Under the pieces are notes generated by a model. It was not told the origin of the DNA and made no database searches. It worked only from the letters and a program-made list of their open reading frames with translations. Below, piece by piece: positions 1 to 10,542 of a stretch of 64,000 nucleotides of DNA; within the stretch, counting starts at the first letter, position 1; each line of letters opens with the position of its first letter. Origin of the DNA: Microbacterium oxydans (GTDB lineage: Bacteria > Actinomycetota > Actinomycetes > Actinomycetales > Microbacteriaceae); the NCBI RefSeq assembly GCF_000956405.1, contig NZ_JYIV01000030.1, forward strand, positions 372,001 to 436,000. The letters are read 5' to 3'. The position numbers were made by a program, and so were the translations under genes.

Positions 1-1184
<1,184 letters not shown>

Positions 1185-1231
1185 TTCCCAAGGGTAGCGC
1201 GATGAGCGTCTCGCCGCCTGTGAGGGCGACC

Positions 1232-2932
1232 TCAGGCACCGGTGTTGAGGGCCACCAGCTTCTCCTTCACCTGCCGACGAAGCACCTTGCCGATCAACGA
1301 CTTCGGGAGCTCATCCACGACGAAGATCCGCCGGGGGACCTTGTACGGCGTCAGGATGCTGCGAGCGAATTCGCGGATCGCTTCGACGTCGACCTCGGCC
1401 CCGGGGTCGACGACGATCGCCGCGACGACTTCCTCACCCGAGTGCTCGCTCGGAAGACCGATGACCGCAGCATCCACCACCTCAGGGTGCTGGCGCAGCG
1501 CATTCTCGACCTCGGTGGGGGCGACGTTGAAGCCGCCGGTGATGATGAGCTCCTTGATCCGATCGACGATCCGCACGAAGCCGGCCTCGTCGATCGTCAC
1601 GATGTCGCCCGTCCGATACCACCCGTCGACGAACACGGCCTCGGTCTCCTCCGGCTTGCCGTAGTACCCCGAGAAGACCTGCGGCCCGCGCACCACGAGC
1701 TCTCCCGCTGCGCCCGCGGGTACATCCTCGGTGGGATTCTCCGGGTCGACCACCCGGCATTCGGTGCCGGGCAGCGGAAGCCCGACGGTGCCGGGCACGC
1801 GGTTGTCGGCGACAGGATTCGCCATGAGCACAGGGGAGCACTCGCTCAGCCCGTAGCCCTCGACGAGATAGCCGTTGGTCGCCTCCTCGAAGGGCACGAC
1901 CAGCTCGTGGGGCAGCGCCATGGCCCCGGAGATCGCGACCTCGATGCCGTCGAGGGAGACACCCTTGGCCTTGGCGGCGCTCAACAGGCGGTCTGCGATC
2001 GGCGGCACGAGCGGCAGGAACGTGGCGGGGTGCTTCTTCACGACGTCGAGGACCAGGTCGGGATCGAACTTCGGGAACAGCACGAGTCGGGCGCCCATCG
2101 ACATCGCGAACGTCAAGCAGAGCGTGAGGCCGTATGCATGGAACATCGGCAGCACGGCGTAGACGACGCATCCGTTGCCCCGCTGGATCGACGGCACCCA
2201 GGCTTGGGACTGCGCGGCGTTGGCGAGCAGGTTGCGGTGGGAGAGCGCAGCGCCCTTCGGCGTCCCGGTGGTGCCAGAGGTGTATTGGATGATCGCGAGA
2301 TCGTCCGCTGCAGGCTTCGGGTGCGACGCGGGCAGAGGGTCCGCCGTGATCAGCGAGTCCCAGGCGACTGTGCCTCGCACCTTCTCGGTGAGCGCCGCAC
2401 GGGATTCCCGGGCCTTGGCGACGGGGAGGCGCAGAGCGAAGCGGGTGAGGAGGGGCATCGCGCGGGTCACGTCGACCGAGACGAGGTTCGACACCGCAAG
2501 GTCGGCGGGGAACTCCTGCACCGTGGAGACGACCTTGTTCCACACGATCGCGTGCTTCGCGCCATGGTCCTCGAACTGCTTGCGGAGCTCTCGCGGCGTG
2601 TACAGCGGGTTGTGCTCGACCACGACCGCGCCGAGCCGCAGCACGGCGTAGAACGCGATGATGTGCTGCGGACAGTTGGGGAGCACGATGGCCACCGGGT
2701 CGCCGGCACGGACCCCCAGGTCACGCAGACCTCTCGCCGCACGGTCGATGGCGGCCTGGAGCTGCGCATACGTCGTCTCGCGACCGAAGAACTGGAGGGC
2801 GGGGGCATCCGGATAGTCGCGCGCCGAAGCGGCGACGATGTCGACGAGCGATCCGTCGACGGGAGGCAGGTCTTCCGGGACGCCTGCGGCGTAGCTGGCG
2901 GTCCACGGGCGCGGGGGCTGGAACGTGCTCAC
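1232..2932 (-). CDS. Long-chain fatty acid--CoA ligase (AMP-binding, FadD-like)
   Basis: Adenylate-forming ligase, about 566 aa, activating a fatty acid to acyl-CoA in the cytosol. The AMP-binding loop [11 protein letters not shown] is at about residues 217-227, followed by [10 protein letters not shown], the GWYRTGD motif, [17 protein letters not shown] and the C-terminal catalytic lysine region [13 protein letters not shown]. Length and motif order match FadD-type ligases. I chose the GTG at 2932 ([10 protein letters not shown]); an in-frame ATG at 2986 would add 18 residues with no family character and would reach into the divergent gatC promoter. Chain-length specificity cannot be read from the sequence. 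Confidence 0.92.
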   Translation of the reverse strand: MSTFQPPRPWTASYAAGVPEDLPPVDGSLVDIVAASARDYPDAPALQFFGRETTYAQLQAAIDRAARGLRDLGVRAGDPVAIVLPNCPQHIIAFYAVLRLGAVVVEHNPLYTPRELRKQFEDHGAKHAIVWNKVVSTVQEFPADLAVSNLVSVDVTRAMPLLTRFALRLPVAKARESRAALTEKVRGTVAWDSLITADPLPASHPKPAADDLAIIQYTSGTTGTPKGAALSHRNLLANAAQSQAWVPSIQRGNGCVVYAVLPMFHAYGLTLCLTFAMSMGARLVLFPKFDPDLVLDVVKKHPATFLPLVPPIADRLLSAAKAKGVSLDGIEVAISGAMALPHELVVPFEEATNGYLVEGYGLSECSPVLMANPVADNRVPGTVGLPLPGTECRVVDPENPTEDVPAGAAGELVVRGPQVFSGYYGKPEETEAVFVDGWYRTGDIVTIDEAGFVRIVDRIKELIITGGFNVAPTEVENALRQHPEVVDAAVIGLPSEHSGEEVVAAIVVDPGAEVDVEAIREFARSILTPYKVPRRIFVVDELPKSLIGKVLRRQVKEKLVALNTGA

Positions 2933-2987
2933 CCGCCCAGCATATGTCGGCGGGCGCAGCGGCGAGAGGAGTGGCGGGTGCTCCAAC

Positions 2988-2993
2988 TAGACT
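2988..2993 (+). promoter_or_regulatory. -10 box of gatCAB, leaderless type
   Basis: TAGACT followed by 6 nt and then the GTG of gatC at 3000, so transcription would begin at or next to the start codon. Confidence 0.6.
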
Positions 2994-2999
2994 GAGGGA

Positions 3000-3299
3000 G
3001 TGTCTGAAATCACCCCTGAACTCGTGCGCCATCTCGGTGTGCTCGCACGCATCCAGCTGAACGACGACGAGGTGTCGCGGCTCACGGGCCAGCTCGACGC
3101 GATCGTCGACAACATCGCGAAGGTGTCGGAGGTCGCGACCGCCGACGTGGCGGCGACGAGTCACCCCATCCCGCTGAGCAACGTCTTCCGCCCCGACGTG
3201 GTCGGGCAGACGCTCACGCACGAGCAGGTGCTTCAGAATGCCCCGGACGCCGCCGACGGCCGCTTCCGTGTGACCGCGATCCTGGGAGAAGAGCAGTGA
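3000..3299 (+). CDS. gatC: Glu-tRNA(Gln)/Asp-tRNA(Asn) amidotransferase subunit C
   Basis: Small scaffold subunit (99 aa) that wraps around GatA and stabilises the GatCAB amidotransferase. The sequence shows the usual helical start ([18 protein letters not shown]) and the C-terminal extended segment ending [12 protein letters not shown]. It starts with GTG at 3000. Its stop overlaps the gatA GTG by 4 nt, as expected for coupled expression of a stoichiometric complex. Its presence implies that the organism makes Gln-tRNA(Gln) and possibly Asn-tRNA(Asn) by transamidation. Confidence 0.95.
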   Translation: MSEITPELVRHLGVLARIQLNDDEVSRLTGQLDAIVDNIAKVSEVATADVAATSHPIPLSNVFRPDVVGQTLTHEQVLQNAPDAADGRFRVTAILGEEQ

Positions 3300-4813
3300 G
3301 CGACATCATCCGTCTGGACGCGGCGGATCTCGCCGCCAAGCTCGCTTCCGGCGAGGTGTCGAGCGTCGAGGCCACCCAGGCCCATCTCGACCGCATCGCC
3401 GCGGTCGATGGCGACGTCCACGCGTTCCTGCACGTCAACGAGGGGGCGATCGAGGCGGCTGCAGCGATCGACGCCCGTCGTGCGGCGGGTGAGGAGCTCG
3501 GTCCGCTGGCCGGTGTGCCGCTCGCCATCAAGGACGTCCTGGTCACGACGGATCAGCCCACCACGAGCGGCTCGCGCATCCTCGAGGGCTACCGTTCGCC
3601 GTACGACGCGACGGTCGTCGCACGCTCGCGCGCTGCAGGCCTGATCCCGCTCGGCAAGACCAACATGGACGAGTTCGCCATGGGGTCCTCCACCGAGCAC
3701 TCGGCGTACGGTCCGACGCACAACCCCTGGGACCTCGACCGCATCCCGGGTGGTTCCGGCGGTGGTTCGGCTGCAGCCGTCGCCGCGTTCGAAGCGCCCC
3801 TCGCGCTCGGTTCCGACACGGGCGGCTCGATCCGTCAGCCCGCGCACGTGACGGGCACGGTCGGCGTCAAGCCCACCTACGGCGGCGTGAGCCGCTACGG
3901 CGCCATCGCCCTCGCCTCCAGCCTCGACCAGGTCGGCCCGGTCTCCCGGACCGTTCTCGACTCCGGGTTGCTGCACGACGCGATCGGCGGCCACGACCCC
4001 AAGGATTCGACCTCGTTGCGCGATGCGTGGCCCTCTTTCGCCGAGGCCGCTCGAGAGGGTGCACGCGGAGATGTGCTCAAGGGACTCAAGGTCGGCGTGA
4101 TCCGCGAGCTTCCCGACAGCGGCTTCCAGCCCGGCGTCGCGGCGTCCTTCCGCAGCGCTCTCGCGCTCATGGAGGCCCAGGGCGCCGAGATCGTCGAGAT
4201 CGGCGCGCCGCACTTCGAGTACGGCGTCGCCGCCTACTACCTGATCCTCCCGGCGGAGGCGTCGAGCAACCTCGCGAAGTTCGACTCGGTCCGCTTCGGC
4301 CTGCGGGTGACCCCGGACGGCAACCCGACCGTCGAGGACGTCATGTCCGCGACGCGTGACGCCGGATTCGGCGACGAGGTCAAGCGCCGCATCATCCTCG
4401 GCACGTACGCGCTCTCGGCGGGTTACTACGACGCCTACTACGGCAGCGCGCAGAAGGTCCGCACGCTCATCCAGCAGGACTTCGCGAACGCGTTCGCCGA
4501 GGTCGACGTGATCGCGACGCCCTCCGCGCCGACCACGGCGTTCAAGCTCGGCGAGAAGATCGACGACCCGCTGCAGATGTACCTCAACGACATCACCACC
4601 ATCCCGGTGAACCTGGCCGGTGTCCCCGGGATCTCCATCCCCAGTGGTCTGTCGGACGAGGACGGTCTCCCTGTCGGCATCCAGTTCATCGCTCCGGCGC
4701 GCGAGGATGCTCGTCTCTACAAGGTCGGCGCAGCGCTCGAGACGCTCCTCGTCGATTCGTGGGGTGCGCCGTTGCTCACCCGTGCACCGCAGCTCGCAGG
4801 AGGGAAGCGCTGA
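3296..4813 (+). CDS. gatA: Glu-tRNA(Gln) amidotransferase subunit A
   Basis: Amidase-signature glutaminase subunit (505 aa) that releases ammonia from glutamine and channels it to GatB. The Ser-cisSer-Lys triad is intact: Lys79 (LAIKD), Ser154 (PGGSGGGS) and Ser178 ([12 protein letters not shown]), at the positions typical of GatA. GTG start, 4-nt overlap with gatC; the stop overlaps the gatB ATG by one base. This is the middle gene of gatCAB. Confidence 0.97.
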   Translation: MSDIIRLDAADLAAKLASGEVSSVEATQAHLDRIAAVDGDVHAFLHVNEGAIEAAAAIDARRAAGEELGPLAGVPLAIKDVLVTTDQPTTSGSRILEGYRSPYDATVVARSRAAGLIPLGKTNMDEFAMGSSTEHSAYGPTHNPWDLDRIPGGSGGGSAAAVAAFEAPLALGSDTGGSIRQPAHVTGTVGVKPTYGGVSRYGAIALASSLDQVGPVSRTVLDSGLLHDAIGGHDPKDSTSLRDAWPSFAEAAREGARGDVLKGLKVGVIRELPDSGFQPGVAASFRSALALMEAQGAEIVEIGAPHFEYGVAAYYLILPAEASSNLAKFDSVRFGLRVTPDGNPTVEDVMSATRDAGFGDEVKRRIILGTYALSAGYYDAYYGSAQKVRTLIQQDFANAFAEVDVIATPSAPTTAFKLGEKIDDPLQMYLNDITTIPVNLAGVPGISIPSGLSDEDGLPVGIQFIAPAREDARLYKVGAALETLLVDSWGAPLLTRAPQLAGGKR

Positions 4814-6327
4814 TGGCCGCCGCCAAGCTCATGGACTTCGACAAGGCGCTCGAGCTGTTCGAGCCGGTCCTCGGATTCGAAGTGCACGTCGAGCTGAACA
4901 CCCACACGAAGATGTTCTCCGATGCGCCGAACCCGGCCAACGAGGCCTTCCACGCCGCCGAGCCGAACACGCTGATCGCTCCGGTCGACCTGGGGCTCCC
5001 CGGTTCGCTGCCGGTCGTGAACGAGACTGCCATCCGTTCGTCGATCAGCCTCGGCCTGGCTCTCGGCTGCTCGATCGCCGAGTCGAGTCGGTTCGCCCGG
5101 AAGAACTACTTCTACCCCGACCTGGGCAAGAACTATCAGATCTCGCAGTACGACGAGCCCATCGCGTACGAGGGCTCGGTGGAGGTCGAGCTCGAGGACG
5201 GGACGCTCATCACGATCCCTATCGAGCGGGCCCACATGGAGGAGGACGCTGGCAAGCTGACCCACATGGGCGGGGCGACCGGACGCATCCAGGGCGCCGA
5301 GTACTCGCTCGTCGATTACAACCGTGCGGGCGTGCCGCTGGTCGAGATCGTGACGAAGACGATCTTCGGCACCGACCACCGGGCACCGGAGGTCGCGAAG
5401 GCCTACGTGCAGGCGATCCGCGACATCGTGCGAGGCCTCGGCATCTCGGAAGCGCGTCTGGAGCGCGGCAACCTGCGCTGCGACGCCAACGTCTCCCTGC
5501 GTCCGCGGGGACAGGAGAAGCTCGGCACCCGCACCGAGACGAAGAACGTCAACTCGATGCGCTCGGTCGAGCGTGCCGTGCGATACGAGATCCAGCGTCA
5601 GGCGCAGATCCTCGCAGACGGCGGCACCATCATGCAGGAGACCCGGCACTGGCACGAGGACACGGGCACGACGTCGCCGGGTCGCCCCAAGTCGGACGCC
5701 GACGACTACCGGTACTTCCCGGAGCCGGATCTGCTGCCCGTCGAGCCCGCGGCCGAGCTGATCGCGGAGCTTCGCGATGCGCTTCCGGAGCAGCCGGTCG
5801 CACGGCGTCGCCGCCTCATGACCGAGTGGGGATTCACCGACCTGGAGTTCCAGGACGTCCGCAACGGCGGCCTGCTCGAGGTCGTCGAGGCGACGATCGC
5901 CGCCGGAGCGACTCCGGCGACCGCGCGCAAGTGGTGGACCGGTGAGATCACCCGCATCGCGAACAGCCAGGAGAAGGACGCGACCGAGCTGATCAGCCCG
6001 GAGAACGTGGCCGCGCTGCAGCAGCTCGTCGATGCGGGAACGCTGACCGACAAGCTGGCGCGTCAGGTCCTCGAGGGCGTCATCGCGGGGGAGGGTTCGC
6101 CGCAGGAAGTGGTCGACTCCCGCGGGCTCGCGGTCGTGTCCGACGACGGAGCGTTGATCGCCGCCATCGACGAGGCCCTCGCCGCACAGCCGGACGTGAT
6201 GGCGAAGATCAAGGACGGCAAGGTGCAGGCTGCCGGCGCCGTGATCGGAGCCGTGATGAAGGCGATGAAGGGCCAGGCGGACGCCGCCCGTGTCCGTGAG
6301 CTCATCCTCGAGCGCGCTGCGCAGTAG
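4813..6327 (+). CDS. gatB: Asp-tRNA(Asn)/Glu-tRNA(Gln) amidotransferase subunit B
   Basis: Kinase and transamidase subunit (504 aa) that phosphorylates and then amidates the misacylated tRNA. Visible landmarks are [16 protein letters not shown], the conserved [19 protein letters not shown] segment, the catalytic core [11 protein letters not shown], and the C-terminal YqeY-like tail domain ending [17 protein letters not shown] chose the ATG at 4813, immediately behind an AGGAGGGAAG ribosome site in the end of gatA. A longer in-frame reading from 4759 adds residues unlike the family. Last gene of the operon; a hairpin follows. Confidence 0.97.
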   Translation: MAAAKLMDFDKALELFEPVLGFEVHVELNTHTKMFSDAPNPANEAFHAAEPNTLIAPVDLGLPGSLPVVNETAIRSSISLGLALGCSIAESSRFARKNYFYPDLGKNYQISQYDEPIAYEGSVEVELEDGTLITIPIERAHMEEDAGKLTHMGGATGRIQGAEYSLVDYNRAGVPLVEIVTKTIFGTDHRAPEVAKAYVQAIRDIVRGLGISEARLERGNLRCDANVSLRPRGQEKLGTRTETKNVNSMRSVERAVRYEIQRQAQILADGGTIMQETRHWHEDTGTTSPGRPKSDADDYRYFPEPDLLPVEPAAELIAELRDALPEQPVARRRRLMTEWGFTDLEFQDVRNGGLLEVVEATIAAGATPATARKWWTGEITRIANSQEKDATELISPENVAALQQLVDAGTLTDKLARQVLEGVIAGEGSPQEVVDSRGLAVVSDDGALIAAIDEALAAQPDVMAKIKDGKVQAAGAVIGAVMKAMKGQADAARVRELILERAAQ

Positions 6328-6334
6328 CACGCCA

Positions 6335-6362
6335 CCCTGGGCCTCATGTCCGAGGCCCAGGG
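6335..6362 (+). terminator. Hairpin terminator after gatB
   Basis: An 11-bp perfect stem (CCCTGGGCCTC pairing with GAGGCCCAGGG) around a 6-nt loop, 8 nt past the gatB stop. No T-tract follows, which is common in high-G+C actinobacteria. Confidence 0.7.
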
Positions 6363-6374
6363 GAGAATGGTCGC

Positions 6375-7631
6375 ATGGGACACGGTGATGGCAGTGGGCG
6401 GATCGTGTCCGCCGCCGACGCCGACGATTCCGGTACGCGGATCCTCCATGTCGACATGGATGCGTTCTATGCCGCCGTCGAGGTGCTGGACGACCCCTCG
6501 CTCCGTGGGCTGCCTCTGATCATCGGAGCGCCGGACGGTCGATCTGTGGTGTCGAGCGCGTCCTACGAGGCGAGACGCTACGGAGTGCGGGCAGCCATGC
6601 CGGTGTCTCAGGCCATGCGTCTGTGCCCGACCGCGCGCATCGTCCCGCCGCACTTCCATCGCTATCAGGCGGTCTCGCGACAGGTGATGGCGATCTTCGA
6701 GTCGTTCACGCCGTTGGTCGAGCCGCTGTCGGTGGATGAGGCGTTCCTCGATGTGCAGGGAGTGCGTCGGCTCTGGGGCAGCCCTGCGCGCATCGCCGAA
6801 CTCATCCGGGAACGTGTTCTCGACGAGGTGGGGATCACGTGCAGCGTGGGGGTGGCGGCGACCAAGCACGTCGCCAAGATGGCCTCGACGATCTCCAAGC
6901 CCGATGGGATGCTCGTCGTCGCAGCGAAGGACACTCTCGACTTCCTTGCACCGCGCCCGGTCCGCGCCATGTGGGGCGTCGGCCCGAAAGCAGCGGAGGC
7001 TCTGGAGGCACGCGGCATCCGCACGGTGCAGGACGTCCGTGATGCGCCGCGCGGGATGGTCGAACGTGCCGTGGGCCCCGCCCTCAGCGCCCGTCTCGGC
7101 GAGCTCGCCAGGGGTGGGGATCCACGGGCGGTGCACACGGAGCGAGTGGAGAAGAGTGTCGGCCACGAGGAGACTTTCGAGCACGACATCCTCGACCGAC
7201 CATTCCTGCGGGCCGAGCTGCTGCGGCTCGCCGATCGGGTCGCTGCGCGGCTCCGACGTGCGGAGTGGGAGACGTCGACGGTCGCCATCAAGATCCGCTT
7301 CGACGACTTCCGCACGGTGAATCGCTCCCAGACCTTGAGCGAGCCCACCGCGGTGGGTCAACGCATCGGCGAGGCCGCGCAGTCGCTGTTCGAGCAGATC
7401 GACCGGCGCGACCCCGTCAGGCTGGTGGGTGTTCGCGCCGAGAACCTGCGTCCTGCCGGCGGCGGTGGCCTGGCGCTCTGGGATGACGATGAGGACTGGC
7501 GCAGAGTCGAGGGCGCCGTCGACGAAGCCGTGGCCCGGTTCGGTACGGCGACGATCAGTCGCGCTCGGCATATCGGTCGTGGTGACGGCCGAGGAGCCGC
7601 TCAGCACCCGAAAGCCCACGGGGTGGATTGA
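6375..7631 (+). CDS. dinB: DNA polymerase IV (Y-family)
   Basis: Error-prone translesion polymerase, 418 aa. The catalytic motifs HVDMDAFYAAVE and SVDEAFLDV carry the acidic metal ligands, so this is an active DinB and not the catalytically dead ImuB relative. Palm, fingers (YEARRYGVRAAMP), thumb helix-hairpin-helix region (VGPKAAEALEARGI) and little-finger domain appear in order. The ATG at 6375 has GGGGAG about 9 nt upstream. No clear LexA-type box is visible in the short upstream gap. The extreme C-terminus is short and lacks an obvious beta-clamp pentapeptide; I could not confirm one. Confidence 0.93.
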   Translation: MGHGDGSGRIVSAADADDSGTRILHVDMDAFYAAVEVLDDPSLRGLPLIIGAPDGRSVVSSASYEARRYGVRAAMPVSQAMRLCPTARIVPPHFHRYQAVSRQVMAIFESFTPLVEPLSVDEAFLDVQGVRRLWGSPARIAELIRERVLDEVGITCSVGVAATKHVAKMASTISKPDGMLVVAAKDTLDFLAPRPVRAMWGVGPKAAEALEARGIRTVQDVRDAPRGMVERAVGPALSARLGELARGGDPRAVHTERVEKSVGHEETFEHDILDRPFLRAELLRLADRVAARLRRAEWETSTVAIKIRFDDFRTVNRSQTLSEPTAVGQRIGEAAQSLFEQIDRRDPVRLVGVRAENLRPAGGGGLALWDDDEDWRRVEGAVDEAVARFGTATISRARHIGRGDGRGAAQHPKAHGVD

Positions 7632-7656
7632 TCCCACGCCCGCGCAGTTCCTGGAC

Positions 7657-7662
7657 TAGCGT
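7657..7662 (+). promoter_or_regulatory. -10 box, leaderless type
   Basis: TAGCGT, then 6 nt, then the ATG of the GerW-like gene at 7669. Confidence 0.6.
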
Positions 7663-7668
7663 GGGGGT

Positions 7669-7986
7669 ATGCCGAACATTGCACTGGAACTCGGAAAGAA
7701 CGCTGCGTCCTTCGGGGTGAAGAGCGCGTACGGAGAACCGCAGGACGTCGGTGGCGTGAGCATCACTCCGGTGGCGTTCACATACTCGGGCTTCGGTGGG
7801 GGCAGCGGAGACGGCGGCGAGGGTGGCGGCGGTGGAGGTGTCTCCGTCCCGGTCGGCGTGTACGTGCGTCGCGAGGAGGGACTGCGCTTCGAGCCGAACA
7901 TCGTCACGCTGCTCGTGGTCGCCGTCCCGTTCGTCTGGGTCACCGGACGCGCACTCACTCGCATCATCCGTGCCCTCAAGAAGTGA
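7669..7986 (+). CDS. GerW/YtfJ-like small protein with C-terminal membrane helix
   Basis: A 105-aa protein of unknown role. The layout SAYGEPQDVGGVSITPVAF, then a glycine-rich block (residues about 43-58), then VPVGVYVRREEGLRF, matches the GerW/YtfJ pattern: a short beta domain with a Gly-rich loop, first known from Bacillus spore germination. Residues about 78-98 (IVTLLVVAVPFVWV...) form one hydrophobic segment followed by a basic tail, which suggests a membrane anchor with the beta domain in the cytosol. Nothing else in the window hints at sporulation. It overlaps the next gene by 17 nt. The family assignment is by pattern only. Confidence 0.75.
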   Translation: MPNIALELGKNAASFGVKSAYGEPQDVGGVSITPVAFTYSGFGGGSGDGGEGGGGGGVSVPVGVYVRREEGLRFEPNIVTLLVVAVPFVWVTGRALTRIIRALKK

Positions 7987-8551
7987 CGATCCGGTCGCGG
8001 TCGCGCTCGAGCACGCCGCGGCGCTGATCGAGCAGGACGTCCGCGCCGTCGCAGCTGCGAACCCTGTGGTTCTCATCGACGGTGGCAGCGGGGCCGGCAA
8101 GTCCACGCTTGCCTCTTTGCTGGTGAGACGGTGGCCCGTCGTCGGGCACGTGCAGCTCATCGCCCTGGATTCCCTCTATCCGGGCTGGGATGGCCTCGAC
8201 GGAGGCGTGGAGCGCGCCCGCGAGTGGATCCTCGGGCCGCACGGACGCGGCTACATCGGCACCTGGCGTCGCTGGGATTGGCAGGCACAGGCGGAGGCGG
8301 AGAGTCACGCCGTCGACCCCTCCCTCGGAGTGATCGTCGAGGGCAGCGGCATCCTTCGCCCCTCGACGGCGGGTCTCGCGGACGTCCGAGTCTGGGTGGA
8401 GTCGGCGGAGAGCTCGCGGAAGGCGCGCGCTCTCGCTCGCGACGGCGACACCTATCGTCCCCACTGGGACCGCTGGGCAGCACAGGAACGCCGTCACGTC
8501 GAGAGGGACGATCCTCGCTCCCTGGCCACGCGCATCGTCGAAGTGCCCTGA
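7970..8551 (+). CDS. P-loop kinase-like ATP-binding protein
   Basis: A 193-aa protein with a Walker A motif GGSGAGKS (about residues 38-45), a likely Walker B or phospho-acceptor strand (VQLIALDSLYPGWDGLDGG), and a C-terminal region resembling the lid of uridine/cytidine kinase folds (RKARALARDGDTYRPHWDRW). The substrate is unknown; small-molecule or nucleoside kinase is the most I would claim. I chose the GTG at 7970, inside the end of the preceding gene, because no start codon lies between there and the P-loop except a valine within it. It ends head-on against the DUF2017 gene with no gap. Confidence 0.78.
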   Translation: MPSRSDDPVAVALEHAAALIEQDVRAVAAANPVVLIDGGSGAGKSTLASLLVRRWPVVGHVQLIALDSLYPGWDGLDGGVERAREWILGPHGRGYIGTWRRWDWQAQAEAESHAVDPSLGVIVEGSGILRPSTAGLADVRVWVESAESSRKARALARDGDTYRPHWDRWAAQERRHVERDDPRSLATRIVEVP

Positions 8552-9049
8552 CTATTCACCCGCTTCGGCTTCGTCTGCCGCCTGGATGAGAAGTTCCAGG
8601 CGATAGCCCAGCCAGTCGTACACATCGTGACGGCCGTCTGATGTGGTGTGCTCGTCCGACGTGATGCCCAGACGATCAGCGATCACGAGACGGAGGGCTG
8701 CCACTGTGCGGAGCCACGCGTCGAGTTCGCCCGCGGTGATCACGATGTCGCGAGTGCGGACGGCACCTGCATCCATGAGCTCTGCAGCGGGGTCCGACAC
8801 CTTCTGAAGCGACGCTCGCATCCGACGCGCGTCGGCGAGTCGCCGATCGAGCAGATCGTCGCGAGTGCTCCCTGCGAAGTCGGCAGCGGCGTGCGGGTCA
8901 CCGGGGTACGGGTTGGGCGTCAGGCGGTCGACGGCCGGATCCCCGACGTTCCGTGACTCTTCGATGAGTTCGAGGAAGTCGTCCACGAGCTGTGCCAGGT
9001 GGAGCTCCTCGATGACACTGATCGTGACGATGATGTGGTCGGCGGTCAC
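8552..9049 (-). CDS. DUF2017 family protein (ClpS-linked)
   Basis: A 165-aa helical protein with no recognised catalytic motif. Its position directly after clpS, with a 4-nt overlap of stop and GTG start (9046-9049), is the conserved actinobacterial arrangement of DUF2017 proteins. The sequence has an N-terminal helical stretch (VIEELHLAQLVDDFLELIEE) and the C-terminal DVYDWLGYRLELLIQAAD segment. The constant pairing with ClpS suggests a role in N-end-rule or Clp proteolysis; that is inference from neighbourhood only. Confidence 0.82.
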   Translation of the reverse strand: MTADHIIVTISVIEELHLAQLVDDFLELIEESRNVGDPAVDRLTPNPYPGDPHAAADFAGSTRDDLLDRRLADARRMRASLQKVSDPAAELMDAGAVRTRDIVITAGELDAWLRTVAALRLVIADRLGITSDEHTTSDGRHDVYDWLGYRLELLIQAADEAEAGE

Positions 9050-9342
9050 GAGGACGACTTCCGCACTGTCGCCCAGAGGCCGTAGTCGTGCATCGCCTGG
9101 GCGTGGACCTCCATGGTCTCTCGAGGCCCCGTGGCGACGATCGCGTGCCCGTCGTGATGCACGGCGAGCATGAGCGTCGTCGCGCGATCGAGGGAGTAGC
9201 CGAAGTACGTCCGGAAGACGCGGACGACGTAGCTCATGAGGTTGACGGGGTCGTTCCAGACGACGACCTCCCATGGTTCGAGTGGCGCCGCGCTGAGGCC
9301 TGTCACCTCCTCGAGGTCAGGCACCGTCGCAGGTATCGTCAT
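9046..9342 (-). CDS. clpS: ATP-dependent Clp protease adaptor ClpS
   Basis: 98-aa adaptor that presents N-degron substrates to ClpC/ClpA. The core WEVVVWNDPVNLMSYVVRVFRTYFGYS is the standard ClpS signature, with the Asn-Asp pair of the N-degron pocket, followed by AxxLMLxVHHxGxAIVATG. It starts with ATG at 9342, overlapping the metallopeptidase stop by 4 nt, and its own stop overlaps the DUF2017 start. Confidence 0.95.
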   Translation of the reverse strand: MTIPATVPDLEEVTGLSAAPLEPWEVVVWNDPVNLMSYVVRVFRTYFGYSLDRATTLMLAVHHDGHAIVATGPRETMEVHAQAMHDYGLWATVRKSSS

Positions 9343-9686
9343 GCCCAGCCCATCTCGTGCAGCTGCGCATCATCGATGCCGTAGAAGTGCGCGATCTCAT
9401 GCACCAGGGTCGTGTGGATCTCGTCGCGGAGTTCTTGCTCCGTCTCGCACTGGGCAAGATGCGGTTCGCGGTAGACGACGATTCGATCGGGAAGCTCGCC
9501 CATCCCGTACTGAGTCCGCTCCGTCAGCGCCAGTCCGTCATAGAGACCGAGCAGATCGAGGCTGCCGTCCTCGGGGCGGTCCTCCACGACGAACACCACG
9601 TTGTCGAGCCCTTCGACCATGTCGTCGGGGAGCAGATCGAGCTCGTCGATCACGAGCTCTTCGAAGGCGGCTGCATCCATGTCCAT
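9339..9686 (-). CDS. Zincin-like metallopeptidase family protein
   Basis: 115-aa protein with a HEIAH zinc-binding motif near the C-terminus (TLVHEIAHFYGIDDAQLHEMGW), typical of the small 'metallopeptidase family' (formerly DUF1025) proteins. The N-terminus has ELVIDELDLLPDDMVEGLDNVVFVVED, also family-typical. The ATG at 9686 lies 7 nt behind a TAGGCT box. First gene of a three-gene operon with clpS and DUF2017, each joined by a 4-nt overlap. Proteolytic activity is likely by motif but the substrate is unknown. Confidence 0.85.
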   Translation of the reverse strand: MDMDAAAFEELVIDELDLLPDDMVEGLDNVVFVVEDRPEDGSLDLLGLYDGLALTERTQYGMGELPDRIVVYREPHLAQCETEQELRDEIHTTLVHEIAHFYGIDDAQLHEMGWA

Positions 9687-9693
9687 CCCCTCC

Positions 9694-9699
9694 AGCCTA
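9694..9699 (-). promoter_or_regulatory. -10 box, leaderless type
   Basis: TAGGCT on the minus strand, 7 nt before the metallopeptidase ATG at 9686; it drives the clpS operon. Confidence 0.55.
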
Positions 9700-9712
9700 G
9701 GGGCGGCAGCGC

Positions 9713-10342
9713 TCAGTGGAGCAGAACGAGAATCGCGGCGACCACGATGAAGAGGCCGCCGAAGACGGTGTTGAGCACTCTCTGTCCGCGGACGGTCCGT
9801 GTGAGACGACGGAACGGGCGTGCGGCGGCCGCGAAGAATCCCCACATCACGATCACGTCGACCACGATCACGGTCGCGATGAGCGTGAGGTACTGGGGGA
9901 GCGGGGGCTGATCGAGTCTGACGAACTGGGGGATGAAGGCCAGGAAGAACACGATCGCCTTGGGATTGAGCAGGTTGACCCAGAATCCGCGACGGATCAT
10001 CGACCACGGATTCTCCCGGGAGTCGACCGGAACAGGTGCGTCCTCGATCGCCACGGTCGGCTTCGTGAGGATCAGACGGAGGCCGAGGAACACCAAGTAG
10101 GCCGCGCCGGCATAGCGGATGCCGTTGAAGAGGATCTCCGAGCGGGAGACGAGGAGCCCGACCCCCGCGGCGACGACCGCCACATGGACGATCAGGGCGA
10201 TCTGTTGGCCGACGATTCCCCAGATGGAACGACGCCACCCCTGATTCATCGCATTCGACATCGTGTTGATCGCGCCGGCTCCCGGCGTGAAGCTGATGAC
10301 GACGGAAGCAGTCAGCAACGAGAACCAGACCGCGAGCGACAC
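9713..10342 (-). CDS. LysE/RhtB family amino-acid exporter
   Basis: 209-aa inner-membrane protein with the family's N-terminal signature (FSLLTASVVISFTPGAGAINTMSNAMNQGWRR), which contains the conserved PGPG-like turn (here PGAG), and about six hydrophobic helices. RhtB/LysE proteins export amino acids such as threonine, homoserine or lysine; the substrate cannot be told here. The GTG start at 10342 follows a TAGACT box by 6 nt. Confidence 0.9.
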   Translation of the reverse strand: MSLAVWFSLLTASVVISFTPGAGAINTMSNAMNQGWRRSIWGIVGQQIALIVHVAVVAAGVGLLVSRSEILFNGIRYAGAAYLVFLGLRLILTKPTVAIEDAPVPVDSRENPWSMIRRGFWVNLLNPKAIVFFLAFIPQFVRLDQPPLPQYLTLIATVIVVDVIVMWGFFAAAARPFRRLTRTVRGQRVLNTVFGGLFIVVAAILVLLH

Positions 10343-10348
10343 GTCGTC

Positions 10349-10354
10349 AGTCTA
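10349..10354 (-). promoter_or_regulatory. -10 box, leaderless type
   Basis: TAGACT on the minus strand, 6 nt before the GTG of the LysE/RhtB gene. Confidence 0.6.
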
Positions 10355-10392
10355 GGGCTTCGCAGGGTCGCTCTTGTTCGAGCCGCAGACGC

Positions 10393-10428
10393 GAAGAAGG
10401 CCCGAACCTTGCGATTCGGGCCTTCTTC
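10393..10428 (-). terminator. Terminator after tRNA-His
   Basis: A 14-bp perfect stem (GAAGAAGGCCCGAA) with an 8-nt loop, starting 6 nt past the tRNA 3' end. The T/C-rich side of the stem replaces a T-tract. It is symmetric and may also shield the divergent LysE promoter. Confidence 0.8.
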
Positions 10429-10433
10429 TGGAG

Positions 10434-10507
10434 GGTGAGTAACGGGACTCGAACCCGCGACATCCGGCACCACAAGCCAGCGCTCTACCAGCTGAGCTAT
10501 ACCCACC
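10434..10507 (-). tRNA. tRNA-His (anticodon GTG)
   Basis: Cloverleaf on the minus strand: acceptor GTGGGTA with TACTCAC, D-arm AGCTCAGCTGGTAGAGC, anticodon loop TTGTGGT, T-loop GGTTCGAGTCC. A G at -1 faces C73, the identity pair of tRNA-His. CCA is not encoded. It sits 35 nt downstream of orn on the same strand. Confidence 0.95.
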
Positions 10508-10542
10508 ATGTGCCCACCGGAGCGGGCAACCATACGAGTCTA

